Below, one piece after another: positions 46,594 to 57,600 of a stretch of 64,000 nt of DNA. Under the pieces are notes generated by a model. It searched no databases. It was not told where the DNA came from and saw only the letters and a list, made by a program, of their open reading frames with translations. Every line of letters begins with the position of its first letter. The first letter of the stretch is position 1. The stretch is from assembly GCA_013398275.1 (NCBI GenBank), contig VZSE01003113.1, forward strand, positions 446,204 to 510,203, written 5' to 3'. This stretch comes from Promerops cafer (Eukaryota > Chordata > Aves > Passeriformes > Nectariniidae). The position numbers and the translations under genes were made by a program.

Positions 46594-47654
46594 TTCTAGT
46601 TAGATATACAAGGGGAATCAAGGAATATCCAGCTACAAAATGATTGCTTAAACTTGTTGTATTTCAGGATTACAGACTTGTCTGAGAGAGATTTTGCAAA
46701 AATTTTCATTCTGGCAAAAAAGATAAGAAGGAACTCACTCATTGATACAGAGGATAGAAGTAGTATTTCACTGAAATGAAAATTAGGTGGTTTTTTCCCC
46801 TCTATAAAACAATTCAGCTAATCAAATCTGAGAAATACAGGAAATCTCAGTTTGAAAGAATACACAAATATACCTTTACAATTAATCATCCTTGATTCCC
46901 TTCAGGGCAACAGGCTTCCCAGTGGTCTTGCCATCATTACGCAGACTCAACAAAACCCATAATGCCCACGTCAGGGACAGTGCTGTTGAGTGCTACAGAG
47001 ATGGTGTACAAGGTGTCAGACAACCTTTGACAAGTGTCTCAGGTTGTGCAAGTGGACAGAGAAGAGCAGTTCCATAAAGGCCCCCTCTGCTCATGGCCTC
47101 GGGATGAACATAAACACTAACAGGAGAGGTGTTGCAGAACACACACCTGAGGATACACAGCAAATTCAAACAAAAGAGCAGGGGAAAGAGTGAAGAGGCT
47201 GCAAAAACAAAGTGGATCTTGAAATAAAGTGTGTGGTTGCAGTAGGGCGTATCAAGGCTACCACAGCATAAGGGAACATGAAAGAAAAAAAATGTATGTG
47301 GTGGTTTGTGTTTAGGTAGTGGCATAGGGCATACATGAATAAAGGAAAAGACCTGAAATTCATTTCAGAATAGAAAACATGTCCTTGGAGGGCTTCAAAT
47401 CATCCAGAGAGCAGGGCTTGCTCTGATCACTGCCATGAGACACTCTACCAGCTCCCCTGGAGAAAATCCTTATCAAGTAGCTGATTTTCAGTGTGACCTT
47501 CAACTGAAGTGTGTTAACCCTGGCCCAGTAGTGGTTTCCTTCAGTTTCTGGAAGTACTGCAATGGGCAAGTCATTGAAGCAGTCATAAGCACTCAGAAAA
47601 CCCCATCAGGGGACCCGGCATCTCCAGACTGGACCAAGACTTGGAAAACAAATT
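46594..47654. other. Noncoding, nothing recognised
   Basis: A 102-codon plus frame (47435-47743) runs into the SINE-like relic that follows and is not a gene. Nothing else was recognised. Confidence 0.4.
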
Positions 47655-47800
47655 TTATTTTCAAATCTGAGAGTAAACTGAAGTGTGACATTGAAGAAGG
47701 CATTCCACCCATCTCTGCTTTACTTTCACCATATATAAAATGAGCATAATTAACATTTCTGTATTGTGCTTTCTGTTCTACTTATACAAATAATAAATAT
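47655..47800 (+). repeat. Possible MIR-like SINE relic
   Basis: The order TTTTCAAATCTGAGAG, then AAGTGTGACATTGAAGAAGGCATTCCACCC, then ATCTCTGCTTTACTTTCACC, then ATATATAAAATGAGCATAATTAAC follows the MIR segments 'ttcaaatcccggctc', 'gctgtgtgaccttgggcaagtcacttaacc', 'tctctgtgcctcagtttcctc' and 'atctgtaaaatggggataataat'. Individual blocks are weak; the consistent order is the main evidence. Confidence 0.5.
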
Positions 47801-49918
47801 GAGTCCAGTATTAATTATCATTGTTACTATTAAATAGAAAATTAATTAGACAGCAGGCCAGATCATTCAGTGCTTTATACCAAAGGTACTGACTGTCTTT
47901 TCCATGTGCTACATGCATGTGATGTTGCAGAAATCCTGCTCTCTCTGTCAGTGTGGCCACAGGGCTCATGGACCTGCTGCCTGTGAGTTGGAAGCCACCA
48001 CCCCAAGCTGGTCACATCAGGCAGGGGATCTCTCAAGGAATGTGCCACTGTTGGTCACTTTGGACAGAGGAAGAGAAAAGCTGGTGTGTAGGGAGCACAC
48101 TCAAGCCCTAATGAAGGGCCAATGTCTGCGGAGCTCTACCCAACCCACTGACTGCAGGGACAGAGCAATGATGTGTTCTTGCACCCTCCCTGCTGACAGG
48201 ATTTCTATATCCTCCCTTTAGCATGAAAATCCTTCCTCACAAATCAGCATGTATTGTCAGCTACAAGCTACCTTAGATACAGTTGTATTATTTTATGAAG
48301 GACTTTTGAGGACAATCACAAACTGAAGTAAGATAACTGACCTGACTCTGCTCTCAGCTGGGATTCAGCCTGAGGCTGCTGCATTATATTAGCTTGGGTT
48401 ATCTGAAAAGAAAATACCTTTGACAATTGAGATGGATTTGAAAGGCCCTTCAATATATGCACTTCAATGGAAATGTGAAAGAATGTCCTTCACCTCTGTG
48501 GACTCTGCCTTAGAGACAGGCAGACACGCTCCTTGCAAAGGAACATTTTGCATATTGATACTCGAGGCTGGCTCTTAACTCACTTGACCTGCTCTTTCCA
48601 GCCCTCACCAAAACCATCTGCCCTGTCCCCATATCTTGGTGCCTGCAATGAGCATGTCCATGCTCTGCACCAGGCATTGGAGCAAAGGTGGACCTTTTCA
48701 AATGGGTTGTCTTGTAGTAACAGCTTCACTCTCAGTATTGTCCCCAGTTGTTCGAGGAGGTGTGATGTCTTTATACAGACATACACTAAGCCTTAAGGTT
48801 TGTCTTTGAGAAAGACACACATAACAGACTTGTGCATAACAATGCAATTCACTTAGCAGGTATTATCCTTCTTAAGAACTGCTTTATATTCCAGGATCAA
48901 TGCTAATTACACACACAAGGAAATGGCTTGAAGGCCAAAGGCTCAGACCTACCAGATCCATATTATGAGGTGGCTGTGGGACTGCCTTTCCCCAGACTTG
49001 TGCTCAACAGCTGTTTCACTGGTGGAGATTTTCTTAGCAAAGAAAGAGTCATCACTGGTTAGGAATCTTCATTGCCTTCAAGACTCTTCTCCAGAAGGCT
49101 GTTTAATTTCCTTTTAACTTTACCTCAATAGACGTGTTTTTAAAACAAAACAACCCACTATCCCATGGATCAGTGATGAATAACATATGGGAAAAAATAG
49201 CAACAAATAATTGCGGACAATGATGGTTTTTTCTGCCTCTTAAAGAAATTCTCTGCTATTGAAGGACTGTGTAAAAGCAAAAGCTAAGACACAGCCAATG
49301 GAAAGTCAGTATGGGATGAACTGGTACTAAAACTAATGGGGAAAAAGTTCAATAGAAACACAGGAATCTCTGTCAAAGCCAGGCCAGGATGAAAAAAATC
49401 AGCAGTTCTGTGACAGTGATGTTGTCTTATATTAATATATATAATCCACTATTACTTTTGAAGCGAAATGAATATACCAACAGGTTGAAGTTTCTCCTTG
49501 CCCACATGAACACAAGTGGTAGGACACAAGACAGTAGGGCTGTGTATGCTATGTCCCACGGGAGTGCTGTGGGCCTGGAGCTGGGTGGGCCAGCCCACAC
49601 GAGGTCCCTGGCACAGCAGGGGCTCTCAGCTCTGTCTTCTGCTGCTGGCTGTGGGTCAGGCTCAGCCAAGCCCCTTTTCCCCAGGGGTGGATGTTAAACC
49701 CCAGTAGTCAACAGAGCACAAGCTGGTAATGCCAACTCATCCTCACCCCATCATGCAAGAAAGGGGACACTTTGGTTCCCAACTGTTCACCCTCCCTCTC
49801 TCACCTCCAGCCCAGGCTAAAATGAGCCCACCTGACAATGTGTGTCTGTACAGCACGTTTTATGCATCTCAATGGAAAAACCTAATAGACACCAGAGATA
49901 GGTTTTCAAGGGTGAAGT
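47801..49918. other. Noncoding, nothing recognised
   Basis: No exon, RNA gene or repeat family was recognised. Frames reach about 105 codons without similarity. Confidence 0.4.
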
Positions 49919-50023
49919 TAAGGACTGAGGGGACAGGTCTAGAAGGGACAGGGCTGGAGGAGGCAGGATGTAGGGAAATAAGGCTGGAGGGGACAGGACT
50001 GGCAGAGACAGGGCTAGCTTTAC
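49919..50023. repeat. Minisatellite, 15-bp unit, about 7 copies
   Basis: Seven consecutive 15-bp units fit the pattern CAGG(G/A)CTGGAGGGGA with several substitutions each. The unit length is a multiple of three, so the plus frame translates as a degenerate GTGLE pentapeptide repeat inside a 114-codon frame (49729-50073). This reflects the DNA repeat and is not evidence for a protein. Confidence 0.85.
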
Positions 50024-50972
50024 AGGCTGGGAAAGCAGATATCTCTCAGCTGGATCTGTGCTGTTTGCTCTGAAGTGCCTGAAGCTGCCTGGATAGATGG
50101 GGTGTCAGCAATCTCTCCAGGTGTTCATTCCAAATATGTGAACCATCCACTTACAGAGAATTTATTGTCTTTTTTTGTGCTCCCTTCTGCTCTGCACATT
50201 TCTCAGCTGTTTTGCAGAGGTAGCAATTCCAATCCCTCATGTAGGCACTGGATGTTTACCTGGAGGCTGGACTAAGGTGTAGGCAGGTACTCCTGGTTGG
50301 GAAGGAAGAGAACTTCTCTTCCTTCCCTTAGGTGCCACAGGAATGGGAAGCATTTTGGGGGCCCAGCAGAGAACTAGACACAGCCCCACAGCAAGCAAGG
50401 ATTTATCTGAATTTTCAGAAGTAGTAAATAGCCCCAAGAGCTGATGAGGGGAAGGAAAATGTGACCCGCTTGTTTTGGTCTCAGTCTGCTTGCTTGCTTC
50501 TTGTTCACAATGTCCTGGAGAAAGTCCTAGGAGAGAACAGGCAATTTTGGATGAGGTTGAAGTATGCATAAATGGTGCAGGAAAAGGGTGTCCAGAAAGA
50601 ACACCTGGAACAGAGTGATGAGGGGAAATAACAGTCCAGGGAGAGCAGGGCGGGAGGGAGACACCACTACTGCCCAGAAGCTCCAGTGCCTGTCCCCGGG
50701 GGCAGGAGCAGTGGTCAGAACCACCACTGGTGTCACTGCAGCTGCAGAGCCACCTGCCTCTGCCATGGGACATGGAGGAAGCCAGATATGCACCTGCTGT
50801 GCCAGCAGGAAGACAGTGTTTCCCTGCAGAAACCATCTTTCCCAGATACTAATCTCTGCTCAGGGCTTACCCAGCCAAACCAAGAAGCTTTCCCTTTAGT
50901 GAGACTATTCTCTCTGAGAGAGGAGGGAACTCCCTTCTGGCCTTGACTCAATAGTATCCGCATTTTATTCCC
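50024..50972. other. Noncoding, nothing recognised
   Basis: The 199-codon minus frame (50836-50237, ATG start) and overlapping plus frames share a GC-rich stretch at about 50640-50770. No domain or family was recognised. Confidence 0.4.
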
Positions 50973-51010
50973 TGCCTTCAGTGCATCCCAGTGCCTTCAG
51001 TGCATCCCAG
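50973..51010. repeat. Two-copy perfect tandem repeat, 19-bp unit
   Basis: TGCCTTCAGTGCATCCCAG is repeated exactly and directly adjacent (50973-50991 and 50992-51010), a recent duplication. Confidence 0.95.
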
Positions 51011-52854
51011 TGTTTTGGGTGACGTGGTGGGGGTAGAACAGCAGAGCTGCCTTGCAAGGGACGAGGAGATGTGCCATCCCCTGGGAGCAGGTCATGCTTG
51101 TTTAGGTGTCAGCCTCCTTGCAAACACGGAGCTGGAGCTCCCCTGGAGCTCTCCACACAATAAAACAAGCCCTGAAAAGACGCCAGGGCCACACCCTTGT
51201 CACGGGCAGGGAGGTCACTCCCCAGCTCAGACTGCTGGGCTAGTGGGATGTGGTGGGATCCTGTGAATCTTAGTAGCAGCCACTGCAGGAAGGGTTTGGG
51301 AAGCTGTGAAGCATTGAGGAAGTATGATGGGCATAACTGCAAGGAGTGATAACTATTCTTTGTAAAACAGCATTTGAGGTTCTCAGAGTGGTTTTGGAGT
51401 CTGTCAGAGATGAATTCAGAAGGCTGGGATCACTGCCTGCTCGGGTGGTTCTCATCTGACTAAGCACAGATATTATTTAAACTTATCCTTTGGGCTCCCT
51501 TTGAAGCCAACACAAAGAAAATAAGCACTTTAGGGGTGCAATTCTCCTTCTAAAGGAGAGGTCTAAAACAGGAGACAAAAATGTATCCTCAAAGTACCTG
51601 TTTCCCTCAACTGAGTATGAAGAGTCTGTGGTGACTTGCTTTGCTGGAGACATGCTCACTGCAGCTACCCAAAGGATGGCAAGGCAAATCCCACTGTAAA
51701 TGAATCTAAAGAGAATAAAAATTTAATGAGAGAGCTCATCAATCTGGAACAAAAAGGGCAGCAAAATCTAGAGCTGGATGTCAGAGTATGGGAGTTGTAG
51801 ATCAAAGGGAATGTGTTTTAGGAATGACATTTACGAAACATGGGAGAGGTTTAGCATAGACTGGGATGGATTTTCAAACCCCAGAAATTTTCCTACAATG
51901 CATTTTTAAACAGAAATATTCCAGTTCAAAGGCAAATTAATTCAGGGAACCTGTGGCCTGAGGTGCCTGGGGAAGTCAGAGCAAATGTGTCTAAGAGTGT
52001 CTTCTGATTCTGTATTTGGTAAATGTAAATGGTAAACTGAAGACAGGTTTCACCAGCTTTAGTACATTTTAAAATTTGCAAGTTGCTGCAATACAGTGAT
52101 GAGAACTGGATCTGATGGGCATTAGTAATGCTGAGCTCACCAGGGCTTCGTTTGCTATATCTGCCACTCCTTCACCAGGGCTGTTGGAAAGAAAAACACT
52201 TCTTTGCTTGGACTGTCCAAAGCTCCATCAGGAAAGCAATTATTTTGAAAGGGAAATGACTGAAATCATTCAGGGTTTTGCTCCACAGGAAAAAAAAAAG
52301 GGACACAATTGAAACTGGAATGTTGTGGGAAGACTGGGAAGGCTTATTTTCTTGACTGAGCCACCCCCACCTTTTTCCCATGTAGGTACTTACTGCTCAT
52401 TCAGACACAAAAATGGCACAGAGCTGCACTTGGAAAATAGGGCTGAAATTAACTTCACAGAAAGTCAGGCAAGCATGTTTTCCCAGGCCAAACACTATAA
52501 ATGCATTGTTTAGGAAAGGCTGAAGTGAAGAAGGGGCTTGAGCCAGGGCAGCAGTGAAGTGCAGGGTCCCCCCAGCTCTGGCCATGTTTGGCTGGTCTCC
52601 ACCATGGCAGGGCTCTATGTAGTGCCTCGTGCTGCTGCCACATCACATAGGTAAGCTCTCCTAGAGGCATTTAGAGAGACAAACTGCTGGCTCTGACATG
52701 ACATGTCTTCATCTCACAGTTTGCTTGCTTAAAAGAAAAAAAGAGAAGGGTTTGTGGCAGCATGGACATCCCTCCCTTTTAACCCTTCATTTTTTTAAAC
52801 TGTGTATGTTGTGATTTTCCCTTCCTTCTTACATAGGGATGGAATTCCTCTTCC
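51011..52854. other. Noncoding, nothing recognised
   Basis: No exon, RNA gene or repeat family was recognised; an A-run occurs at about 52290-52299. Confidence 0.4.
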
Positions 52855-53214
52855 ATATGGAAAGGCTTCAAGAACTGGGGTTGTTTAGCTGGAGAAGGCT
52901 CCAAGAAGATCTTGCAGTGGTGTTTCAGTACTTGAAAGGGGTCTATAACAAAGATGGGGACACACATTTAAGCAGGGCCTGTTGTGATTAGACAAAGGGC
53001 AGTGTTTTTACAATGGAAGGAAGAAAACTTTTATTAGGAGGTTGGTGAAATACTGGAACAAGTTGTCCAGAGGGGTGGTAGATGCCCCAACCCTGGAAAG
53101 ATTCAAGACCAGGTTGGACAGGGTGCTGAGTAACCTGATAAACTTGAAGATGTCCCTGCTCAGAGGGGTTGGACTAGATGACCTTTAAAGGTCAAACCAT
53201 TCCATGATTCTGCC
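52855..53214 (+). repeat. CR1 LINE 3' fragment, about 360 bp
   Basis: The largest CR1 copy in the window. Successive matches are CTGGGGTTGTTTAGCTGGAGAAGG, AGATCTTGCAGTGGTGTTTCAGTACTTGAAAGGGG, a region matching 'ggaaggaaaaactttttta...gggtggtgaaacactggaacaggttgcccagagaggtggtagatgccc', then CCTGGAAAGATTCAAGACCAGGTTGGA, CAGAGGGGTTGGACTAGATGACC and a CCATTCCATGATTCTG tail. It is 5'-truncated and encodes nothing. The terminal repeat is a single decayed unit. Confidence 0.9.
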
Positions 53215-53890
53215 TTTTGAAATATTTTTTTGTCTGCCTGAGAAACACATTTCACAAATTCTTTTTTCTACATATGCATGCATCTGTGTATATAAATACA
53301 CATACCTGTGGCATGGTATCTCCTGCTTGAATACACTATCTGGGGCAGGAGGGACTCCTCAGAGTCCTTTGGGAAGACTCCTGAGCTTCCTTGTATACAG
53401 AAAGATACCACAACAGTGTAGTAGGTTGTGTTGTTCACTTGATGGCCAAGTGGGAAACTATGAGGCTGCCACACCTGAATGTTACACAACCCTTCCTCTT
53501 GCACATGGTCACTTTTTTGCTGCCCCACCCCTTTTGGCTGCCAGCGTTTCTCCTCCCAGGTCTCTCTGTCTCCCTCAGTGACACCCTCAAAATGGCACAG
53601 TTTCTCCTGCAGACCTGTGTTCTGTCCCTAATGTCTAATCACTCTGCATAATCCCCCACATGCAGATTCTTCAGTCACTGCAGATTGCATTGTTATTTTG
53701 AGTAACTGAAGCTGGATATTATAAAGATCTGTTTAATTTTTAAGTCTCATCCCTTTTTCATATGTAAAGATCAAATCCCTTTTGAGAGGCCACACTAAAT
53801 ATTTAATGTTATATTACACTTGATCTTCACCAGAAGCCTCTCAGAAGGTATTTGTGAAATCCTAGGCTTAATTAATAGCTGGTCTTCTTA
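53215..53890. other. Noncoding, nothing recognised
   Basis: A 125-codon frame beginning within the CR1 tail (53204-53581) is not supported as a gene. No other feature was recognised. Confidence 0.4.
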
Positions 53891-53936
53891 AATTTTTCTT
53901 TTTCTCTTTTACGTTTTTCTTTTTCTTTTACTTCCC
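53891..53936. repeat. Pyrimidine-rich (CTTTTT)n-like tract
   Basis: Repeated CTTTTT and TTTTCT units occur on the plus strand with one internal ACG interruption. It is low-complexity sequence. Confidence 0.8.
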
Positions 53937-54180
53937 TGTAAGAAAGAGCAAGTTGCTTCCTAAGAGGAAACAAATAAGGGCATGAAGGATGGAAATACCC
54001 GCCAGGGCATCCTGGCCATAGGAGAGGTGCTGCTATTCATCACCCTCTTGTGAGCTCTGTGATGTGGTGCCTGGAGCAACACTGGCACCCTGTGGGTGAG
54101 GGTCCCCAGCAGAGCCCCTGCCTGCGGGTGGCCATGGGACATCAAAAAGGTCAGCAAGGAGACTAAGAAATGGACTAACA
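53937..54180. other. Noncoding, nothing recognised
   Basis: Nothing recognised before the CpG-enriched element to the right. Confidence 0.35.
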
Positions 54181-54293
54181 GGACGCAACAGGGTTCAGCC
54201 CCAGGCTGGAAAGCAGAGCGCACATGAGGACGTGCTAGGAATAGCGCTGTCCCAGGGATGGACACAAGCTCCGCTGCCTGCTGCCTGCTGGGG

Positions 54294-54335
54294 GAGCGGG
54301 GTTTGTGCTAACCTGAGCGGGGTTTGTGCTAACCT
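54294..54335. repeat. Two-copy perfect tandem repeat, 21-bp unit
   Basis: GAGCGGGGTTTGTGCTAACCT is repeated exactly and adjacently (54294-54314, 54315-54335) inside the CpG-enriched element. In the minus frame it gives a repeated heptapeptide, a consequence of the 21-bp period. Confidence 0.95.
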
Positions 54336-54522
54336 CAGCCTCGTTCCTCATCGTGCTGCCGCTTGGGCGTTCACTCCCCTGGAGCGATAGAGCAGCATCC
54401 CCGCGCTGCTGCTCCTCCTCCTGCCGGGGTAAGCCTGGAGAGAGGGCGGTGGCTTGGCTGGGACGCTGGGGAGAAGGGCTCTGCAGGGCAGCTGGAGGAC
54501 GCGCTGCCTGCTCCCTCCACAG

Positions 54523-54544
54523 TGCACAAACTGTGCACAAACTG
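54523..54544. repeat. Two-copy perfect tandem repeat, 11-bp unit
   Basis: TGCACAAACTG is repeated exactly (54523-54533, 54534-54544) and followed by a partial third TGC. It begins directly after the acceptor-like CAG. Confidence 0.95.
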
Positions 54545-54600
54545 TGCTGGTGCCAAGGGTCTGGAAAGCATTGCCACGATCGACAGCGAGGGTGGAATGA

Positions 54601-57600
54601 TGGAAAAACACCCCAGAGTCCCTGTGCTATCACACACATCAGTAAGAGCTCCACTGCCAGCCTGTGAGAGGCACCGTCCAAAGGTGCAACAGGAGATGAA
54701 ATAGTAGTTCATGGCTATGTGCTTAGAGAACTGGCCTCACTGAAGAAGTCCTGAGTTTGACCAGTCTACATAAAAAATAAGGTATCAGCACAGGGAGAAT
54801 TTTATATTTGAATACTGTAGGTCTGGTCCCAGTTTTCTTGGTTTCATCTTTCTTAGGGAAAAGAGGTGACTTTGCAGCAGGATATTGCTTCTTCATGTAC
54901 TGCAGCCCCAGCCAACACAGAAGGATAACATGGAAGATTTTGCTCTATGTTCTGTGCTGAGTGAACCAAAGCATAAAAATACTTTCTAACCCCTAATGAG
55001 AAACACAGCAATCCTCGTAGTCAATGAACCATAGAGGTTATAGATGAGAAAGATCCATAAAATTAGGTCAGGTTGAGCATCCCTGTGCCAGTGCCAGAAA
55101 ACCTTATAGCTTAAAGGACTAAATTTAACGCAGAGCAGGCATACACATTTTAAAATGCATAGAGGCTGTGCAAGGGGTCTAAGTCACACCTGAGCATCCT
55201 GATCCTAGCAGTCCTGCTGAGATCTGTCAGTGTCTTTGGTGACAATCAGTTCAGGGGACACCAGTTTGCTGTGAACATTCATTTGACCTTGGCCAGTCAC
55301 TTGCCCTTACAGTTTTTTCACTCAGGTCTGTGGAAGGGAGAATCACTTTCAGCATTGTGAGATGCTGCAGACTTACAGTTAATGTGACTACCTGAGTAGT
55401 TAAGATACCTGCTCTACTGACCAAGGCAGTAGGTGCAGATCAGCAAAACTAGAGCTTCATGTGAGGCAGGCTTGGGATATGACTTCTCAGATTCTTGGAT
55501 ATTTTAATATTTAACTCATGGTAACACTTGGCTGAACTGGAGAAGCTCATCTTCATGGAAAAAAATGCTTCCAGGGATTCTGTTCTCCATGGCCCTGGAG
55601 AAGACAAGGATTTGAGGCTGTGGGCATAGGGAATAAAAAGGGAATTAATCCCTCACTGTTTCTCTCTGCTGTTTCACGTGTCGTGGGAAGCAGGACTGGG
55701 AGTAAAACAAACATTTTACAGTTCACCAACCTCTTCACCTCAAACTCCAGGGTTTCACAGTTTCCAAGCCTATTAAATTCAGAAGGAAGTAGATTCCTTA
55801 ATGCTCTTGCTCCTGTGACAGCCCAGTAGCCCTGCTGAAAGAGAGCAGACAGAAGCTGAGCAGGGATCTGCTGGACCTGTGTGGTACCAGATTCAGCAGG
55901 GTGTTTCTGGGGCACCACAGTAGCCTACAATCACCACCCCAACAGGCTTTAGAGGAACAAATTCAGAAAGCAGGATACGTCACTGGTGTCGCATAACCCC
56001 AAACTGGTGTGAGGAGGCACTTTCAGCCCTCCCAGTCTCCTGATTCTGACAAGTTTTAGGTGATTTTCAGATTTTGGTTTGTTTTTTTAGGAAATAAGAT
56101 CCCAGATGCTCTGAGAAATGACAAAGGAAGGAAAGGTCTGGGTGTATTACCTCTGTGTTGCTGCACTGTTGCACCAGGCTCAGAGCCAACAGCTTCCTTG
56201 CAGCTGTGTGGTAGAGAGAGAATTGATGCCTCTAGAGATGAATAGAGTAATTTGGATGTGCTGCCTGCCTTTTCATGTGTACAGGGTATCTCTCTGTTCC
56301 TTGTGGGGCAAGGACACGGTGTTTAGGAAAGGAAATTTCTCTCCTTGCACTTGCACTGAAAAGAACCTGTGCACCATCCCTGAGGCATAAACCACTTGTT
56401 CCTCATGGCCCTGTGCTGTGAGATGCTGAAGGATGGGCCAAGCCCAAACTGTGGCTCACAAATTCCCTCCTGACCTTCCTCCAGCATCACTACCTGATCA
56501 GTGTATCGAGAGTGAAGCCATGAAGAGAAGTCACAGGATTTTGTTCACAAAGGACACTTTTTTAGATCTTCCCTTCTCCAGTCCTTTCCTTTTCTTCTAC
56601 CTTCTGATGTGTTAGAAAAGCTTCAGACTGTCCCGGGATTGCGCTATCCATGCACAGAACTGGCAGATGCTTCTGGTGGTGGCAGTCCAGCCTTCCTCCT
56701 CTCCCAGTGCTCTTGAGGGACACGTTCACCATCTGCTCCCTCCAAAGTGCAGGTTGCCACACACAGCACTGGTTCTAATGAGAAAATCAGGAATGCTCCT
56801 GCAGAAATTATAATTATCCCCTGCAAATGGGTGGTGATTTTAGTACCTTCCCAGTGGGAAATGTGTCACTGAAGAGCGGACCTAACAAGCAGTACAAAAA
56901 ACATCAGCTGAGCCAATGTCCTCAGGTACTAATGGGAGAAATGCCAGATTTCCTCTTGTATAAAGGAGGAGCTGTGTAAAGCCTGTGTATGGTCCCTGGT
57001 CTTCCAGGGACAGCTTCAGAAAAGCATTCACCTGGAGAGCTGTCTGTGCCTTCTCCTGTCTGGCTGTTGTGGGGCTCAGCACCCACCCATGGGCACATAT
57101 GGGCTTACTCCAAAGGGCTCTGTTTGCTGCACCTCACCCACACTCAGTGCAAGAACAGAGAAGTGAGTGTGCCTTCACAAGAGACATCCCTGAGGATTAG
57201 TCTGTCCAGCACTGCGCAAGCAGGAAAAACGTTATATGTCCATCAAATAAACAGAAGGAGTTGTTAGGCTCAAACTTGCCAATGATTGCCACTTACAGGA
57301 ACAGAAATGTTAATGCCATACCAGTCTGGTAGTCAAGGGTGAAAAAATGCAATTTTATTTTGTATGACAACATACAAAAAGCCTAAAGCAAAACAAACAG
57401 GCAAAAAGAAACATGATGGAATGTAAAAAAACCTTGCTGGGCTGTTTCCTTCATTTTAAACACATGCTTATCACGTGTATTTAGATACCTGCCCTGCATA
57501 TATTTGAGATACTTCCAGTGCTCACATGCTAGCAGCTCATTAGTTGGGAAGCCAAGCCAACATGTGGCCAGGTGTGAGCTGAGATCTCCCAGGGCCATGT

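Larger units (their letters stand above)
54181..54600. promoter_or_regulatory. CpG-enriched element, candidate promoter or enhancer
   Basis: By hand count about 22 CpGs fall in 420 bp, with GC near 60 per cent, which puts observed/expected near 0.6, at the threshold for a weak CpG island. Flanking DNA has few CpGs. On the plus strand there is a good splice-donor-like CCGGG|GTAAGC at 54429-54434 and a good acceptor-like CTGCTCCCTCCACAG ending at 54522. Together they would define an intron of only 94 bp. Open frames of 87-148 codons exist on both strands, as expected for GC-rich DNA, and none is recognised. It could be the promoter/first exon of an unannotated noncoding transcript or a distal element. 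Confidence 0.35.

Noticed and set aside
53204..53581. 125-codon frame on the plus strand
   Set aside because: It begins inside the CR1 tail, starts without ATG support from any homologue, and is flanked by no splice signals.
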